DNA of 64,000 bases, taken from contig OY987298.1 of NCBI GenBank assembly GCA_963920635.1, positions 112,954,035-113,018,034 of the forward strand. Direction: 5' to 3'. Below, piece after piece: positions 23,228 to 29,200 of this stretch. The position numbers and the translations under genes were made by a program. The notes below the pieces were generated by a model that saw only the letters and a list, made by a program, of their open reading frames with translations, did not search any database and was not told where the DNA came from. Each line of letters starts with the position of its first letter. The first letter of the stretch is position 1. The stretch comes from Pseudeuparius sepicola (lineage: Eukaryota > Arthropoda > Insecta > Coleoptera > Anthribidae).

Positions 23228-26200
23228 ATCTTTATTTGTTCCTATACAAGACCCAAAGGGCATAGAACATGTCAATATAAGATAAAAATGTAAAAAATAG
23301 AATGGAGTACCTAGATCACTTAATTAGTTATACAATAATAAAAAAGAAAAAAATACACTTAACATTTTACCGGAGATTCGAAAAGAACATGCATCTAAAC
23401 TGTCATATTTGAATTGTATCCTCAAAGTATTCCTTTAGATTATAATAAGCCTTGTCAAGAAGGAAAACCCTCAACCTATGTCTCATGCTAGAGAGGGGGA
23501 GACCTTGCAGACTCGTTGGTAATTTGTTCCAGATTTGTTTTATGGAATATTCAACATTCTTTTGAATGTATGTAAGGTTTGTGAAAACAGGCCTGAGATT
23601 CTGTCTATTTCTAGTATGATAATGGTGATGTTCCACTACCATAAACAAATCAGGGTTTTTTCTAATAAAAAGAGCAGCCTCCAGGATATATGAACAGGCA
23701 ACCGTCAAAATCCTGTTAACAACAAAGACCTCTCTACAGCTATCCCTTTGCTTCAGATTAAAAATACGCCTCAGACAATTCTTCTGGTTAATCATCACCC
23801 TTTCCACATTTACAGAATTCCCCCAAGAAATGATTCCAAAGGTAATTCTCGAGTGTACATATGCATGGTAAGCAGACAATGCCGTCGCGACATCAATACT
23901 TGTAGCCAGGATATTCAGTGCATATCCATATTTTGCTATATTTTTTGACAAATTATCAATGTGTGCCCTCCAATCAAGTCTCCCGTCCACTACAACTCCC
24001 AAGAAAGAAACACTGTTAGTTGCAATTATATCTACATTTTTGTAGGTGACCTTTAGATCTGCATTTAAGTTTCTACTAAAATTCAGAAGCTGTGTTTTGT
24101 TCACATTCAAAACGAGATTGTTCGTTGTAAACCACTGGTCGAGCGTTGTTAGTGCTGACTCGATGCTCCTTTTGCTTGACTCCAAAGTTAGTTCACTGAA
24201 AAGTGGTGTTGTCATCAGCATACAAGATCATAAGCTCATTAATAATCCTAGGTGCCTCGTTAGTATAAAGAATATAAAGAAATGGTCCCAATATGGACCC
24301 CTGTGGCACCCCCCTTATGACAGTCATAGGTTCAGATATTATCCTTTCACCACTCTGATCATATTCGACAACACACTGCCTCCTGCCTTCCAAGTATGAT
24401 GCCACCACAGCAAGGGGCACACTCCTAACTCCACAATACTCCAGTTTCTTGAGGAGTATTGGAATACGGACGCTATCAAACGCACGAGACAAGGTTATAT
24501 TATTGTTGGAAATCGACTCAGTTATTTTTGCCAACACCTGATAGACTGCTCTAGCTGTACCTTTTCCCTTTCTAAAGCCATTTTGAACATGTGACAACAC
24601 TAAGTTACTCTCCAAAAATCTGACAAGTTGGTTGTATATAGCCTTCTCAAATATTTTATTTATATTTGAAAGCAACGTAATCGGTCTATAATTTTTCAGT
24701 TCAGTTTTGTCTCCTTTTTTATGAATGGCTTTAATGTAGCCAATTTTTAGCATCTCAGGATAGTTACCGGTGTGGAGCATTAGATTGATTATGTGGGATA
24801 GAGGTAGGGCAATCACATCCGATGCTTCCTTCAGCAATGCAATAATTGCTTAATGATCTGTTTTATTTCAGTTGGACTAACAGGGTCAAAAGAAAAGCTA
24901 TTTTAACAATATTCAATATTAGAATAATCGATATCATTTTGCCGCCCTAAGTCAGGGCAAGCATTAATGAAGAACTCGTTAATGGAGTTAAGGACTCCCT
25001 GAGACGATGACGCTCCGGTGGCCTTCGTTGGGCTATCCACTAAACTAATATTTCCACCCTGAGAACCCTGTGTTATCCTCCTAACAAGGGCCCAGCAAGC
25101 TTTCATTTTTTTATCAGAATTTAAAATAATTTTTTTATTTGAAGCTCTCTTCGCTTCATTTATGTCATGTTTTAATTTATTTTTAAAAGTTTATATTCCC
25201 CCTTAACACCTGTTGATATAGATCTCTCTTGATTTTACAAGACACCCGCAGGTCATGATTAATCCAGCTTGTGGACAATTTATTTTTAGTGTTCAGTTTT
25301 TTAATATGGGAAGTATCTTTGGTAAGTTCTTTCAGAATACATAAAAATTGCATTTAGCAGCACCGCACAATTTCAATAATTTATTAAAGCTCTTTAATTT
25401 AGAAAATATATCTGATCAATGGCAAAGCCAAAGTCTTCTATGTAGCCTCAGCTCTGGTTTTAATTTACATCTGTCCAATTCCAATAATTTTTTTCACTAT
25501 TGAAGACTGGTCTACGTAAATTGCTGCAAAGGATTTTTTGCTTTTTATATGTATATAATCCAAAATAGTTAGTTCTTGGTGGCTGTACACTATAAGACTG
25601 AGTTAATTTTTTAATCTAAAAATAATATTATCTTATTAAGTATACAGGGTGGTTCACTTTTATGTGGTAGGACTTTAACATTAGATAGAAAAAGATAATC
25701 TAAAATGAAAATTTTATATCAACATATATCGGGGAAAGCTTAGTTTCCGAGATACAGGGCGTTGAAGTGTTGGAAAAAATATGAAGTATTTTTTACACTG
25801 TCCGAACCAGTGGAGATATTTAAACCAAATTTGATGTGTAGTACCACCTTTTTGACTACGATATTTAGTGATAATATGAAGGTCCTGAAATAACCAGTGG
25901 TGGAGTTATGGGTTTTCACTATCACTAAATTTAAAAAGTAATTAGTACGGACCTGTCTCACATCAACGTAAATTTTTTTTTCGTAAAGTTCTTTCAATTC
26001 TCTACAAAAGGTGTATCTTGACATTTTTTTGTATCTGCCACGGTTGTGTAGTAAATAAATTATTTCGTTTCCATCTCAGCCTTTTTTGCCTAAAAATGTG
26101 TTTTCTAAGATTATTGATAAATATCGCAAATAACAGAAATTAATTATGGAACACTTATCGGATTCAGCTATTTTATTTTTAATTTTATGGAAACAATTTT

Positions 26201-29200
26201 AAAAATAAACTGGCACTTGGTTTGAGGTACATTACTTTATTATCATTTTAACATTTTTATCAAATCTGTATTATTTCTTAATAATTTTTATAATTCTAAA
26301 TTTGTAGAATTCTAAATTATACCACGACGAGTAAAACATGATTCTTCCGCCCATAAAATGTTATTTAAAAATTGTCTTATTTCCTTTGACTACAAAATCC
26401 ATCGGCAAAATACTAATGTCCTTTCTGCATCGCCGTACTGGTGAAGATAAGTGTGCCATGGAAAAGAAAATCTTATTGACAGTTAATAATACAATAATCT
26501 GTCATCCAGTAGATGAACGTAGCAGCGCCGCAGTTTGTCTTTGTTAATAATTAAAATGCCGTTCCAATTTACAAATGAAGAGCAGGCAAATAGACAATTT
26601 TTAAATAATATTTTATGGACGGACGAGTCGTGTTTTACTCGTCGTGGAGTAGTAAACTTTCATAATCAGCATATTTGGGCACAAGAAAACCACATGCAAT
26701 CCGGCCAAGAAATTTTCAGGTCGAATTTAGTGTCAATGTTTGGATTGGACTGTACAACCATCATCTGTTTGGACCCTTTTTTTTGCCACAGCGAGTGAAT
26801 GGTGACAATTTTTTGGAGTTTTTAGTAGCTGAGCATAATAATATGTGGGAAGACATTCCTTTAAACTTAAGATTGTTGGCTTGGTTCCAACTTGACGGCT
26901 GTCCTGCACATTTTCACCGAAATGTGAGGAACTGGTTAAATAATAACTTTCCAAATAGGTGGATCGGACGAGGGGGACCGGTCGCTTGTCCACCACGTTC
27001 TCCGGACATAACACCTCTGGACTTCTTCGTATGGGGATTTTTAAAAGAACAAGTCTATGCGACTCCTGTAGAAACAAGGGAACAACTTATTGATCGTATC
27101 AGAAATGCGGGCGATGAATTGAGAAATGGCAATTTAATCGATGCTGTTCAATCCGTTAGGCGTCGAAGTGAATTATGTGTGCAACAGAATGGATCACATT
27201 TTGAACAATTGTTGAATTTTGTACAAATTTAGAATTATAAAAATTATTAAGAAATAATACTAGATTTGATAAAAATGTTAAAATGATAATAAAGTAATGT
27301 ACCTCAAACCAAGTGCCAGTTTATTTTTAAAATTGTTTCCATAAAATTAAAAATAAAATAGCTGAATCCGATAAGTGTTCCATAATTAATTTCTGTTATT
27401 TGCGATATTTATCAATAATCTTAGAAAACACATTTTTAGGCAAAAAAGGCTGAGATGGAAACGAAATAATTTATTTACTACACAACCGTGGCAGATACAA
27501 AAAAATGTCAAGATACACTTTTTGTAGAGAATTGAAAGAACTTTACGAAAAAAAAATTTACGTTGATGTGAGACAGGTCCGTACTAATTACTTTTTAAAT
27601 TTAGTGATAGTGAAAACCCATAACTCCACCACTGGTTATTTCAGGACCTTCATATTATCACTAAATATCGTAGTCAAAAAGGTGGTACTACACATCAAAT
27701 TTGGTTTAAATATCTCCACTGGTTCGGACAGTGTAAAAAATACTTCATATTTTTTCCAACACTTCAACGCCCTGTATCTCGGAAACTAAGCTTTCCCCGA
27801 TATATGTTGATATAAAATTTTCATTTTAGATTATCTTTTTCTATCTAATGTTAAGTCCTACCACATAAAAGTGAACCACCCTGTATAAGTACCTATGTAT
27901 ATCATTCCCACAGATGTTATTTTATTGATTTAGTCTCCATTTATTCTATAAGACCTCTTCATTGCCGTTTTCTATAACATTAACTTTGGGGAACATTTTG
28001 TGATTCTGGAATCCTAATATGAACCACATAGAGTTTCTACATTTGGATTTATCTGTTTAAGCTTCTGCTTCTCAAAGGTTTTTGAAATGACTATATGACA
28101 GGATATTTTCTCAAAAATTTAATATCCCCAGCCTAGAAAGGTTTTTTTGAAACCGGAAGTACTACCAGAAATCTTATCAATTTCACTCAATTCACCAGTC
28201 AAGCTCTAGATAAATGTTCCCAAATCGGCACTATTTACACCTAGATTATCCATTCAAATGGCATTGTAATCCATCTTGATATATAATATCAAAACAAATA
28301 CAACACTTTTCCCTGTAGTGGTGCACAGCTGACCAGTAAATATCTCGCTCACCAGTGGAAAGTTCGACATATTTTAAGTGCCCCATCACTATTATAATAG
28401 TTTGATAGTCAAACAAATGTAAAGAGTTTATTAGCAAACGCTAATAAACATAACCTCTACCCGGCACACGACAACAAGGCGTCAGCTGGACAAACTGTAA
28501 AGAAACAGACGCCTAGACCTGCCGCGTCGTTGTCAAATCTCTTTCGCTTCCCCCAGTTTTCCTTCTATGCAACCAGGCTTAGTACATAATTTAATATATT
28601 TTCAACATGTGTATTTTAATATTACCGAATTACACAGGGTCTCCGGTAATTATGCGGCAATCTTGCGTGAGCAGGTAGAGGACATCAAAATATTATGATT
28701 GAGCTTAACAACTATGGGTCAAATCTTAATAGTTACAGAGATACAGGGCGTTGTAATTCTTTTTTTGAGATTGGATTATGGCAATAACTCCCACAATAAT
28801 CAAGCTGCTGAACACATTTAGTACTATTATGTTTTTGAGGATGGAAAATAAGCTGAAAATGTCAATTTCTACGTGTCTCACAGAGGGCGCAACTTGCGCT
28901 GTTTTTGGATCGTGCTTTTATTCGTAACTTTTTTGAGGTTATCTTTTAGGGCCTGCGGGTCCATCATTTCAGTGCATCTTTTCATTCTACGACAAAGAGG
29001 TACTCTTTCATAACGATAAAATCAACCGTTTGCGTTTAAATTGGAGAAACGTTCCTCAAAACACCTGTTAACTTCAACATTCGAAACATAAAATTTTCAC
29101 CGACTGCTTTCAAATGCTACATCAACTGTATATTTTTAAAATGAAGAAAAAAATGCTACATGGATATTGGTCAAAACACCATTGGTTTTCTTGAAATAGG

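Larger units (their letters stand above)
23227..25640 (-). mobile_element. CR1/jockey-like LINE, 5' truncated, broken
   Basis: Reading the minus strand, there is a degraded endonuclease-to-RT linker (25350-24900: LSTSWINHDLRVSCKIKRDL, KACWALVRRI), reverse transcriptase (24837-24193), thumb and C-terminal region (24221-23403), a 3' UTR with AATAAA, then a (TATC)n tail. The 5' side runs into the mariner-like element at 25643. It is inactivated by frameshifts and loss of the first catalytic Asp. Confidence 0.85.
25643..27885 (+). mobile_element. Palindromic DD41D mariner-like element with arms of about 0.65 kb
   Basis: Ends TACAGGGTGGTTCACTTTTA on both sides, flanked by TA. The left (25643-26320) and right (27225-27885) arms are nearly identical inverted copies; both encode the same 94-residue frame, which is therefore not evidence of a gene. 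The centre carries a broken transposase (26535-27232). Just left of it is an inverted copy of part of the same coding region (26325-26480). The structure looks like two 3' halves joined head to head. Confidence 0.88.

Noticed and set aside
23403..25106. Considered as an active LINE
   Set aside because: Frame broken after YADD, first catalytic Asp deleted, 5' end missing.
25740..26024. 94-codon frame identical to one at 27505-27789
   Set aside because: Identity is due to the inverted arms of the palindromic mariner; no transposase or other motif.
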